Origin: Saprospiraceae bacterium
GTDB taxonomy: Bacteria; Bacteroidota; Bacteroidia; Chitinophagales; Saprospiraceae
Reading direction: 5' to 3'
Assembly (NCBI GenBank): GCA_020436955.1
Contig: JAGQWW010000065.1
Span: 1 to 10,151 of the forward strand
Length of the DNA: 10,151 nucleotides
Shown here: piece by piece, positions 1 through 7,735 of the stretch
Position numbering within the stretch: position 1 is the first letter of the stretch
How the letters are laid out: every line of letters begins with the position of its first letter
Position numbers and translations under genes: made by a program
Notes under the pieces: generated by a model
Seen by the model: only the letters and a program-made list of their open reading frames with translations
What the model was told of the DNA's origin: nothing
The model's database searches: none

Positions 1-3000
1 CTGCAGTTGTTGGCGTAACTATATCAATGGTCTGTGTTGTAGTAGTTGTACCACATTCATTTTCAGTGGATAGGGTAACAGTGTAAGTTCCATCCATAGT
101 GTAAACATGGGTTGGATTTTCTTCACTGCTAGTAGAACCATCACCAAAATCCCAGGCGTAGGCATCTGCACCTGTTGAATTATTGGTAAAGTCAACATTT
201 GCCTGGTCAACTGCTGCTGAAAAGGCTGGATTTGGCGTGGTTTGAACAGCAATATAATCTGTGAAGGTAACCGTGTCAGCACCTGCTGCATTGCTTACGA
301 TAAGTGTTACATCATAATTGCCAGGAGTATCGTATTCTACAACAGGATTTTCATCTGTTGAAGTCATCGGGTTACCACCTTCAAAGGTCCAATCGAATGA
401 TGTCACGTTGGTAGAACTAGTATTGGCATATGAAACGGTGAAAGGAGTACATCCCGCAGTTTCATTTACCATAAATGCAGCGGAAGGTGGTGTTACAATG
501 GTAATGGTTTGAGTCATTACATCGTTTCCACAACCGTTGGTACCAGTCAAAGTAACTGTGTATACACCATCCTGTGCATAATTATGAACAGGGTTAACTT
601 CCATACTGGAGTTGCCATCACCAAAATCCCATACGTAGGCATCAGCACCATTGGAATTATTGGTAAATACAACTTCGTCGAATGTAATATTAGCACTGAA
701 CCCTGTAGCAGGAATGTCACCGACAGTGATGTAACCAGTTCTGGTAATAACATCATTACCTGCAGTGTTAACAACGGTTAGGCTGACATCATAGGTGCCT
801 GCTTGATCGAAGGTTACACTTGGATTTTGATCGGTTGAAGTCGCCGGGTTTCCACCACCGAAGGTCCATGACCATGCAGTAGTGTTAGCAGACGATTGGT
901 CTGTAAAGTTTACAGTAAACGGCGTACAACCATCAGTGCTGCTTGCAATGAAGTCCGCTGTTGGTGGTGTTACTATAACTACATCTGCTGTAGAGGTGGT
1001 ATTACCACAGATGTTAGAAGTTACCAGGGTGACGGTATAAACTCCATCTGCACCATACGTATGTACGGGATTTACTAAAGTACTCGAATTACCATCTCCA
1101 AAGTCCCAATTGTAGGCAGTACCTCCAGCTGAGCTATTATTGAATGTAACTTCTGTGAAGTTATTGATAGTTGTGTTAAATGCACTGGTCGGCACATCAA
1201 AAACTTGGATATAATCTTCCAACATCAATGTATCCCTTCCATTTTGATTGGCAACAATCAAAATGACATCATAAGTTCCCGTTGCTGTATAAGTAACAGT
1301 TGGATCCTCATCCATAGAACTAGCCGGTGACCCACCAGGGAAGGACCAGAAAATAGTATCTGTATTAAATGAGGATTGGTTTTCAAATTGAGCAACAAAG
1401 TCAACACAGCCTGCGGTATCGCTTACTGCAAAAGCAGCTACAGGTAGGGTAGTGATGGTTACCATTTTTGAAATGGTATCCCTTCCACATTCATTGAAGG
1501 TTATTTGTTTGACCTCATACGTTCCATCAACATCATATATGTGTACCGGATTTTCAATAATCGTATCAGAAGTATTGCCGTCACCATAATCCCAGAATAA
1601 ACTATCCCATCCCACCGCTGTGTTGAACATAAAAGCTGTATCTACACTAGTCGCTGTGAAGAAATTGGCAGGGATAACATCTTTCACAATTACAACGGCA
1701 GGTAAAGAAAATGTATCCGCGTACAAAGAATTGTAAACAATTAAGGTTACATCAAAAATTCCTTGGTCCGGGTAAGTAATTATAGGATTTAAAGCTACTG
1801 ATGAACTCGGAACTCCTCCGGGGAAACTCCATTGCACACCTGTTATGTTAGTTGAAGATTGATTCCTGAACTCTACATCCAAAGATGCACAACCATTATT
1901 ATTGATGGCCCGGAAAGCCGCAAATGGTGGTGTTACAATAGTGATAACTGTAGTGTAGGTCTCTGTTCCGCAAGCATTAGTTGCTTCCAAAGTGACAAAA
2001 TATACTCCATCTCTAATATAGGTGTGGAATGGATTCACTTGGGTACTCGTAGTTCCGTCGCCAAAATCCCAAATATAGGATGTAGCAAACACGCTAGTAT
2101 TGGTAAATTGTACCTGATTTAGATTAACGTTGGAAGTAAATAAAGCAACGGGATCATTTTGGACAACAATATATCCAGGCAAGGTCAAAGTATTGGATCC
2201 ATCTGCATTCGTCACTGTCAATGTAACCGGGAAGGTTCCTGGTGTATTGTAAGTAACAACCGGATTTTGTTGTGTTGAACTTGAAGGGGAACCACCCGGG
2301 AAAGTCCAGCTCCAGGACGTAGGGTTATTGGTACTTTGGTCAATAAAAGATACCACGTCACCTTGGCAAAGAGGATTGGTTCTATTAGATGAAAATGCTG
2401 CAACTGGTGGCAAGGATGGTGGTCCACAACTTGATAAACATCCACCCTGATTGATCCTGTTTTGAAGTAAACCATTGATTTGGCTCAGGGAATTGGCTGA
2501 CCATGTGGTAGAGGTATTTACTGCCGGTGCCATGATGAAAGGAGATCCAGATGCATCATGTGTTGCACCACAGTTGTGCCCCATCTCATGTGCTTGCAAA
2601 ACACGCAATAAGGCTGCATTCGAGGAAAAATCCTGACAAACATGGTAACGAGAACTGTTACAAAGACCACTCAACCAGGCAATACCGATAGTAGAACCCG
2701 CAAGGTTTCTATTGGTCCACAAACCTGCTACTGCATAATTGGAAGACCCAAATCCACCACCGTTTCCCCATCCTGTAAAAGAACTTAGAAGTGTACCAGC
2801 ATCAGTTGAAGTAGTCCAAGGGTCACAAGTCGAACAGGAAGAAACCCAAGCTTGACCAGCAACTAGAATTAATTGATGGTTAAATTCATTATCATAATTA
2901 GTAGCAACGTTATTAAGCACACCGATAACATGACCGGTAGCACCTGCTGCACCATTATATTTTACATTCATGGACCAGTCAGCAGCAAGCCTTGCATTGA

Positions 3001-3637
3001 TGATGTAACATCCCAATGTTCTTTCAGCTTCTTCCAATTGATCTTCATCTACCCAGCTTTCAAATAACTCTTCAGTTTCAATGGCACTACATGTTGCTCC
3101 TTCAACCGGAACAACATCTTTTTCATCGTAAACTATAAATAAGTCCTTTGGTGCTTCTGGGATGAAATACCAAACCGGTTCAATGAAAAATGTGGTGTTA
3201 TCAGTTTCATATAATCCATAAATGATGACATCGTCAACGGTAAGTCTGACATTGCCACCCTTAGGAGAATACCCCATATAGGTGATAACATCGCCTTTTT
3301 CGATAATGGAAATCCCATCTTCGTTTTGTACCTTTGTGACAAAGTCCTCACTCCTTATCTCATTGGGTGTCATACTCACCGTCCAATCATACTGGTCTCC
3401 AAGTTTGAAATCGAAGGCAATATTAGTTCCAGACTTCTTAATAAAGGTCCTAAAATCCTTTTGGTCAATCTGGTAAACGTTAAAGGCGTTGAATTGTGAC
3501 TTCAACCTAGCATCGTCTTGGTAGGTGTTAATGCTCGTTCCCGGAATCTCAGTAAGTTGTGCTTGGGTATTTATGGCAAATAAAGCCAAAAGACAAATAC
3601 TGAGAATGTACCTAACGGGTAAAGGTCTCATATTCAT
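1..3637 (-). CDS. Secreted M12B/reprolysin-like zinc metalloprotease with a PKD-domain stalk (3' end missing)
   Basis: The frame is open for 1212 codons from an ATG at 3637 and runs off the left edge. A second ATG at 3631 (Met3) is an alternative start; no Shine-Dalgarno site is visible. Residues 1-26 form a Sec signal peptide (basic start, hydrophobic core, likely cut after TQA26). Residues 27 to about 190 look like a propeptide. The catalytic domain (about 190-405) carries the metzincin zinc site HEMGHNCGATHD, with H350, H354 and H360 as zinc ligands and E351 as the catalytic base. The Met-turn is IMAP (M369). From residue 411 on there are ten complete PKD domains. By family it should be an extracellular, zinc-dependent endopeptidase. 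A C-terminal type IX secretion sorting domain would be expected beyond the window but cannot be seen. The gene stands alone on this strand. Substrate unknown. Confidence 0.93.
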   Translation of the reverse strand, partial: MNMRPLPVRYILSICLLALFAINTQAQLTEIPGTSINTYQDDARLKSQFNAFNVYQIDQKDFRTFIKKSGTNIAFDFKLGDQYDWTVSMTPNEIRSEDFVTKVQNEDGISIIEKGDVITYMGYSPKGGNVRLTVDDVIIYGLYETDNTTFFIEPVWYFIPEAPKDLFIVYDEKDVVPVEGATCSAIETEELFESWVDEDQLEEAERTLGCYIINARLAADWSMNVKYNGAAGATGHVIGVLNNVATNYDNEFNHQLILVAGQAWVSSCSTCDPWTTSTDAGTLLSSFTGWGNGGGFGSSNYAVAGLWTNRNLAGSTIGIAWLSGLCNSSRYHVCQDFSSNAALLRVLQAHEMGHNCGATHDASGSPFIMAPAVNTSTTWSANSLSQINGLLQNRINQGGCLSSCGPPSLPPVAAFSSNRTNPLCQGDVVSFIDQSTNNPTSWSWTFPGGSPSSSTQQNPVVTYNTPGTFPVTLTVTNADGSNTLTLPGYIVVQNDPVALFTSNVNLNQVQFTNTSVFATSYIWDFGDGTTSTQVNPFHTYIRDGVYFVTLEATNACGTETYTTVITIVTPPFAAFRAINNNGCASLDVEFRNQSSTNITGVQWSFPGGVPSSSVALNPIITYPDQGIFDVTLIVYNSLYADTFSLPAVVIVKDVIPANFFTATSVDTAFMFNTAVGWDSLFWDYGDGNTSDTIIENPVHIYDVDGTYEVKQITFNECGRDTISKMVTITTLPVAAFAVSDTAGCVDFVAQFENQSSFNTDTIFWSFPGGSPASSMDEDPTVTYTATGTYDVILIVANQNGRDTLMLEDYIQVFDVPTSAFNTTINNFTEVTFNNSSAGGTAYNWDFGDGNSSTLVNPVHTYGADGVYTVTLVTSNICGNTTSTADVVIVTPPTADFIASSTDGCTPFTVNFTDQSSANTTAWSWTFGGGNPATSTDQNPSVTFDQAGTYDVSLTVVNTAGNDVITRTGYITVGDIPATGFSANITFDEVVFTNNSNGADAYVWDFGDGNSSMEVNPVHNYAQDGVYTVTLTGTNGCGNDVMTQTITIVTPPSAAFMVNETAGCTPFTVSYANTSSTNVTSFDWTFEGGNPMTSTDENPVVEYDTPGNYDVTLIVSNAAGADTVTFTDYIAVQTTPNPAFSAAVDQANVDFTNNSTGADAYAWDFGDGSTSSEENPTHVYTMDGTYTVTLSTENECGTTTTTQTIDIVTPTTA
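138..190 (-). repeat. Near-identical 53-bp direct repeat, copy A (partner at 615-667)
   Basis: Counted by eye, 47 of 53 bases match the segment at 615-667, 477 bp away. It encodes the WDFGDG core of the last complete PKD domain in the window. The third copy (near 1091) is clearly more diverged, so the units farthest from the catalytic domain look most recently duplicated or homogenised. Confidence 0.8.
615..667 (-). repeat. Near-identical 53-bp direct repeat, copy B (partner at 138-190)
   Basis: This matches the 138-190 segment at 47 of 53 positions and encodes the WDFGDG core of the eighth PKD domain. Together the two copies mark a likely site of recombination or slippage that could change the number of PKD domains. 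Confidence 0.8.
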
Positions 3638-3866
3638 TAAACTGTTTTAGAAATGATTAAATAACAAATTACCCCCTGAACGCAAGGGAGTTAAGTTTTT
3701 ATAAAGGGTAAAATGGGTTTTAAGCCTGAGAAGAGGAAAGCGCAAAATTCGGTAATTTGAATGACACCACAAAAAATTTTGACAAAAGTTCGTGACATAG
3801 TAAAAAAGCATGCCCTTCATCTTTTTTACAAGACTATAATTTCAATCCCTTAAAAAGTAACATCAT
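3638..3866. promoter_or_regulatory. Divergent intergenic region between the protease and lipoprotein genes
   Basis: This 229-bp AT-rich spacer lies between two genes transcribed away from each other, so both promoters should lie here. I see no convincing pair of -33 TTTG and -7 TAnnTTTG on either strand. A TTGACA occurs at 3779-3784 on the plus strand without a well-placed -10. No ORF with coding character and no strong hairpin was found. Confidence 0.5.
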
Positions 3867-4943
3867 ATGTTCTTTTTTAAAAGAAAATGCTACCCACTTT
3901 TAGTGTTTGCTGCAATATTGCTGACAATTTCCTCCTGTATTACCTACGAAGGACCTTCTACAACCGGATTTGGACCCTCCGAAGGTTGGGAAAAGGTAAA
4001 CATCACATTTGAACGAGCGATATTAAACCTCCGGGGAAATGCCTTTTACCTAATGGCGATTACGGATAACCAATTTTTTAGAATTGGAAGTGAAAACGAA
4101 ATTCTGGAAAAAAGGATTCTTGATGTCGAAAATGGGACCTATGGCAGACCTGAAATAGCAGATAATGTATTTTCCAGGATTACCAAAAACGACGATGGAC
4201 AATACCAACTGGAATTCCATCTCACTAAAAACAGTGCTGAAATCGTAAAATTTATTGGTATCCAATTGACTGAAGTGCCCAACGAATTGGTTCAAATTGA
4301 TTACCATGGAAGGAATATTGGCGCTTTCAATGGTGATGGTACCCGATTTATTTTACCCACGGTTACCTTTCCCAATTTTCATTATACCTTTTTCGTATTC
4401 GACATCCGGTTGGACCCGAGCACTTTTCATTTTGAAAAGGTTGAATTGGTTCAACGAATTGATGTTCCGGAATTAAGTTCTGAGTTTAATAATATTGGTA
4501 CTATAAGAAATGTATCAGGAAACTTCTATATCGCTGCCAAGGACGGAGGATTCAAAATTGATAAAGATGGAAATTATGAAAGAGTCTCTGCGCACTGGAT
4601 GAAAGACTATTTTTCGGTTGGAGGTAATCTTTTTGGAACTGCCTTTGAGGACCATTATTTTGAAACAAGCCTGGATGGTGGAAATTCCTGGGAGTTATAC
4701 GATAAACCTTCGGCTTTGAAGGAGGTTACGGTAACAGGAGGAAAAATTTTTAGTCAATTTTTGCCGGGACATCAATTTGGTGTGAGCAATGATTCTCTTT
4801 TGGTTGTTACTCCTATTCAACTGGACGATGACTTTCCGGATGACAATAATTCCTACCAGGCTATTGATTATTTTTCAAACAACTTTTACTTATCTGTAGG
4901 AAAAGACCTTTATTTGTCACCGGAAATAACCGAGGAAAAATAA
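3867..4943 (+). CDS. Lipoprotein with a BNR/Asp-box, probable beta-propeller
   Basis: This 358-residue protein has a type II signal peptide: basic residues 5-7, a hydrophobic stretch 11-21, and lipobox ISSC with the lipidated Cys at 24. It should sit on a membrane facing the periplasm or the outside. The rest is beta-rich, with recurring GNxFY-like segments (GNAFYL near 57, GNFYIA near 218, GGNLFG near 252). One clear Asp-box is SLDGGNSW at residues 268-275. Such boxes occur in sialidase-like, Vps10-like and photosystem-assembly propellers, where they are structural and not catalytic. I see no catalytic residues and do not assign an enzyme activity. It is first in a plus-strand run, 25 bp before the ccmC-like gene, so co-transcription is likely. 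A role in cytochrome maturation is possible but unproven. Confidence 0.85.
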   Translation: MFFFKRKCYPLLVFAAILLTISSCITYEGPSTTGFGPSEGWEKVNITFERAILNLRGNAFYLMAITDNQFFRIGSENEILEKRILDVENGTYGRPEIADNVFSRITKNDDGQYQLEFHLTKNSAEIVKFIGIQLTEVPNELVQIDYHGRNIGAFNGDGTRFILPTVTFPNFHYTFFVFDIRLDPSTFHFEKVELVQRIDVPELSSEFNNIGTIRNVSGNFYIAAKDGGFKIDKDGNYERVSAHWMKDYFSVGGNLFGTAFEDHYFETSLDGGNSWELYDKPSALKEVTVTGGKIFSQFLPGHQFGVSNDSLLVVTPIQLDDDFPDDNNSYQAIDYFSNNFYLSVGKDLYLSPEITEEK

Positions 4944-4968
4944 CTTTCATAGGTCTTAATCTTGCATT

Positions 4969-6018
4969 ATGGTGAAACATTGGTGGAAAATTTTAGGCGT
5001 TGCATTGTTGATATTTGCCTTTACCGCCGGGCTTTTAACACCAATTCGTCCCGGGATCAATGACATTCAACCTACAGCTGTTGTCGCCGGACAAACGGTT
5101 AGCCTGACCCTCACCGGATATAATACTGATTTTAACCAGGAACAAGCACCAAAAGTAATTCTCTGGAAAGATGGCGACCATATAATAAACGCTTTGGGTG
5201 TCAGTGTTTTGAATTCAAGACAAGTTCAAGCTACTTTCCAATTACCTACTGCTTTTCCTTTGGATGAAATAAACGAGCTCAAAGTTTCTACCAGTGATCC
5301 AGCGAATGGATTTATAACGGCTTTGCCCAGACTTAGAATTTCCGGAATGGAAAAGGGTGGGGAAGCAGCTGCTTCAGCCTGGACGGGCACGATAGAAAAC
5401 ACGGATTCCAAAGGTGGATTTACTTTTCCTTACCTTCCCAATATTTACGAGAGTGTACGCAATACCTTTTACCATGTAGCGCTTTGGTTCGCTATGTTTA
5501 CCTTGTTTACATTGGGAGTAATCGCCAGTATCAGGTATTTACTCACAAGGAATGTGATGTTTGAACAAAGAGCAGTTAGTTATACCTCTGTAGGAATATT
5601 ATTTGGGATACTAGGGCTGATTACCGGAGCCATATGGGCGCAGTATACCTGGAATAAAGCCTGGTCATGGGACATCAAGCAAACCATGACAGCGATTGTA
5701 CTTTTAATTTATGGAGCTTACTTCGTACTTAGGATTTCTTTTGAGGATTCTGACCAGAAAGCGAGGATAAGTGCAGTGTACAATATTTTTGCGTTTGCAT
5801 CCATCATACCATTATTATATGTCATTCCAAGAATAACGGAAAGTTTGCATCCGGGAGGCCAGGGAAATCCTGCTTTTAGCAGAGGTGATTTGGACAATAA
5901 CGTTCGGATGATTTTTTATCCTGCCATAATCGGATGGATACTTTTGGGTCTTTGGATGGCGCAATTGAATTTTCGAATGATGAAAATCAAAGAGCGCTTG
6001 TTGGAAAATGAATATTAA
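4969..6018 (+). CDS. ccmC: CcmC/CcsA-family heme-handling protein for cytochrome c maturation, with a periplasmic TIG/Ig-like insertion
   Basis: This 349-residue inner-membrane protein has six predicted helices (about 8-25, 167-188, 204-224, 236-255, 268-286 and 315-333), as in CcmC. The tryptophan-rich WWD-type motif lies at 223-235 (W223, W228, W232, W234, D235). The two expected heme-ligand histidines are H169 (FYHVALW, matching the HVP segment of CcmC) and H294 (ESLHPGG, matching the LHQ segment). CcmC works with an ABC transporter to load heme onto the chaperone CcmE. The odd part is loop 1. In typical CcmC it is short, but here it spans about 140 residues (26-165), with a TIG/Ig-like start (residues 30-55). 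The gene follows the lipoprotein by 25 bp and precedes a ccmD-like gene. ccmB, ccmE and ccmF are not in the window. Confidence 0.88.
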   Translation: MVKHWWKILGVALLIFAFTAGLLTPIRPGINDIQPTAVVAGQTVSLTLTGYNTDFNQEQAPKVILWKDGDHIINALGVSVLNSRQVQATFQLPTAFPLDEINELKVSTSDPANGFITALPRLRISGMEKGGEAAASAWTGTIENTDSKGGFTFPYLPNIYESVRNTFYHVALWFAMFTLFTLGVIASIRYLLTRNVMFEQRAVSYTSVGILFGILGLITGAIWAQYTWNKAWSWDIKQTMTAIVLLIYGAYFVLRISFEDSDQKARISAVYNIFAFASIIPLLYVIPRITESLHPGGQGNPAFSRGDLDNNVRMIFYPAIIGWILLGLWMAQLNFRMMKIKERLLENEY

Positions 6019-6077
6019 ATAATTTGGAATCATTAAAAAAAGATCCACATTTGCTCCGTCAATTAATCAGTGCAAAT

Positions 6078-6305
6078 ATGAATTCATTATTGCGACATTT
6101 TTTGATTCTTACTGCTATGTTAGTCTCTTCTGGTTTGTTTGCACAAAGTGGAGGTGAGGACTTTATGAGGAGTATGGGAAAAATGTATGTGGTAGTGGCA
6201 GTAATTGTCGCTATTTTTATTGGCATCGTTTTATTTTTAATCTTTTTAGACAAGAGACTAACCAAATTAGAAAACCAAATAAAGGAGAATGGAAAAGCAC
6301 GATAA
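6078..6305 (+). CDS. ccmD: CcmD-like small membrane protein of cytochrome c maturation
   Basis: I start this gene at the ATG at 6078, which gives 75 residues with a clean signal peptide (cut after LFA22, before QSGG). A TTG at 6024 in the same frame would add 18 polar residues ahead of the signal and is less likely. After a short periplasmic linker, residues 36-57 form one transmembrane helix (YVVVAVIVAIFIGIVLFLIF), followed by a charged tail, LDKRLTKLENQIKE. This is the layout of Bacteroidota CcmD-family proteins, which assist the CcmC-CcmE heme-release step. Following a ccmC gene strengthens the call. Its last 17 bp overlap the glutamate dehydrogenase start, so the two are probably on one mRNA. 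Confidence 0.82.
   Translation: MNSLLRHFLILTAMLVSSGLFAQSGGEDFMRSMGKMYVVVAVIVAIFIGIVLFLIFLDKRLTKLENQIKENGKAR
6281..6287 (+). promoter_or_regulatory. AAAGGAG ribosome-binding-like site inside the ccmD end, before gdhA
   Basis: This purine-rich site is the only strong Shine-Dalgarno-like sequence near a start in the window. It lies only one base from the gdhA ATG at 6289, closer than the usual 5-9 bases. It may act mainly in reinitiation after the ccmD stop at 6303-6305. Confidence 0.4.
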
Positions 6306-7710
6306 GTTTTATGGTAGTGTGCTCAATTTCTTTGAAAATGCTGCGCAGCACACTAACCTGCATCGCGGTATTCTAGAACAAATTAGGGCGTGTAATTCAG
6401 TTTACAGAATGCGTTTCCCTATTAAAGTAGGCAAAGACGTAAAGGTAATCGAAGCTTACAGGGTTCAACACAGTCACCACCGTCTGCCTACAAAGGGTGG
6501 TATCCGTTACAGCAACCATGTAAACCAGGAAGAAGTAATGGCATTGGCAACTTTGATGTCTTTCAAATGTGCCATTGTTGATGTACCATTTGGAGGTGCA
6601 AAAGGTGGTGTTAAGGTAAATCCATGGGAATACTCAGAGTATGAATTGGAAAAAATTACCCGTCGTTACACCACTGAGTTGGTAAAAAGAAACATGATAG
6701 GCCCATCTATCGACGTACCTGCTCCTGATTACGGAACCGGTGCAAGAGAAATGGCCTGGATTTACGATACTTACCGTGCATTCAATGAAAAAGAAATTGA
6801 TGCAGCAGGTTGTGTTACCGGTAAACCTGTAAATCAGGGTGGTATCCGTGGTAGAACGGAAGCAACCGGACGTGGAGTTTTCTACGGTATCCGCGAAGCT
6901 TGTAACAACAAGGCGGATATGAAAAAATTGGGTCTTGAGCCGGGTATTGCTGGTAAGACCATGGTAGTGCAGGGTCTGGGTAATGTAGGTAGCTATACTG
7001 CATCTATTTGCCAGGAGGAAGGAGACGCCATCATCGTAGGTGTATCTGAGGTTGAAGGAGCAATCTACGATCCTAAAGGTATTGACATTCACAAATTGTT
7101 GGAATTCAGAAAAGAAACCGGTTCTATTATCAATTACCCGGGTGCTAAGAGTTTCCCGAAAGATGATAGAAAGACTGTTTTGGAATTCGAATGTGATATC
7201 CTGGTTCCAGCTGCACTTGAAAATCAAATTACTATTGATAACGCTGATAGAATTAAGGCGAAAATCATTGGTGAAGCTGCAAATGGTCCTATCACTTCAG
7301 AAGGTGAAGCTATCCTGTTGAAGAAAGGTAAGCTAATCATTCCTGACGTATTCTTGAACGCAGGTGGTGTTACGGTATCTTATTTCGAGTGGTTGAAAAA
7401 CCTATCACACATCCGTTTTGGTAGAATGGATAAGCGTTTCAACCAAAATACCTATGACAACTTTGTTACATTGGTTGAAAATATGACCGGTAAGAAGGTT
7501 AATAACCTTGAAAGAGAATTCCTTACCAAAGGTGGTGATGAAATTGACATCGTTCGCTCAGGTTTGGAGGAGACCATGGTTACTTCTTACAATTACACAA
7601 GAGAGATTATGAGCAGAAAACGTAAAGTGACTGACCTAAGAACAGCTGCTTTCGTAAATGCTATTGAGAAAATAGGAAGCGATTATATGGCAATGGGTAT
7701 CTTCCCATAA
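6289..7710 (+). CDS. gdhA: Glutamate dehydrogenase, GLUD1-like with antenna-type insertion
   Basis: This 473-residue enzyme reversibly converts glutamate plus NAD(P)+ to 2-oxoglutarate and ammonium in the cytoplasm. The substrate domain has PTKGG (K69), FKC (K93), GGAKGG with catalytic K105, and DVPAPD with D147. The Rossmann domain has GLGNVG at 229-234. EAANGPIT (329-336) and the PDVFLNAGGVTVSYFEW block (352-368) are also conserved. Many blocks resemble animal mitochondrial GLUD1, such as ELEKITRR, CVTGKP and SYFEWLKNL. It is longer than common bacterial enzymes (about 420-450) because of an insertion at about 378-419, where animal enzymes carry the antenna. At the places of human H454 (GTP site) and R463 (ADP site) it has R423 and T432. 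Cofactor preference is not clear. The start is fixed because the next in-frame Met is residue 41, inside the fold. It overlaps ccmD by 17 nt. An Lrp-type regulator follows. Confidence 0.96.
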   Translation: MEKHDKFYGSVLNFFENAAQHTNLHRGILEQIRACNSVYRMRFPIKVGKDVKVIEAYRVQHSHHRLPTKGGIRYSNHVNQEEVMALATLMSFKCAIVDVPFGGAKGGVKVNPWEYSEYELEKITRRYTTELVKRNMIGPSIDVPAPDYGTGAREMAWIYDTYRAFNEKEIDAAGCVTGKPVNQGGIRGRTEATGRGVFYGIREACNNKADMKKLGLEPGIAGKTMVVQGLGNVGSYTASICQEEGDAIIVGVSEVEGAIYDPKGIDIHKLLEFRKETGSIINYPGAKSFPKDDRKTVLEFECDILVPAALENQITIDNADRIKAKIIGEAANGPITSEGEAILLKKGKLIIPDVFLNAGGVTVSYFEWLKNLSHIRFGRMDKRFNQNTYDNFVTLVENMTGKKVNNLEREFLTKGGDEIDIVRSGLEETMVTSYNYTREIMSRKRKVTDLRTAAFVNAIEKIGSDYMAMGIFP

Positions 7711-7735
7711 ACCGTCTAGCTTCATTTTTTACCGC

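Larger units (their letters stand above)
2..2407 (-). repeat. Array of ten PKD domains in five two-domain units
   Basis: Residues 411-1212 of the protease alternate two PKD types. One has a W-x-F-x-G-G core (coding positions near 2292, 1816, 1333, 855 and 377). The other has W-D-F/Y-G-D-G (near 2058, 1576, 1091, 615 and 138). The period of the pair is about 475-485 bp (about 160 residues). Each GDG-type domain ends with a Cys-Gly, and each GG-type domain has a Cys near its start. An eleventh domain appears to begin at the window edge. PKD domains are Ig-like beta-sandwiches, commonly used as rigid spacers or for polysaccharide or protein binding. A stalk role here is inferred. Confidence 0.9.

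Noticed and set aside
19..774. Minus-strand 75-90 residue frames in the PKD region
   Set aside because: They are in a different minus-strand frame from the protease, whose own frame is open throughout and reads as clean PKD sequence.
318..2122. Several plus-strand frames of 60-90 residues across the PKD region
   Set aside because: They are antisense to the PKD repeats, recur because the underlying DNA repeats, and look low-complexity without domains or ribosome sites.
1..2400. Periodic repeats considered as a CRISPR-like array or non-coding satellite
   Set aside because: The period is about 480 bp, repeats are degenerate in a codon-like way and one frame is open throughout, so this is a protein repeat.
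3779..3807. TTGACA at 3779-3784 as a sigma70-type -35 box for the lipoprotein gene
   Set aside because: No acceptable -10 lies 16-18 bp downstream, and Bacteroidota promoters do not usually use this box.
6024..6077. TTG at 6024 as the ccmD start
   Set aside because: It would put 18 polar residues ahead of a well-formed signal peptide that begins at the ATG at 6078.
6634..7227. A 197-residue open frame antisense to the glutamate dehydrogenase gene
   Set aside because: It lies entirely opposite a strongly conserved enzyme gene, shows no recognisable domain or start signal, and is explained by the codon bias of the sense frame.
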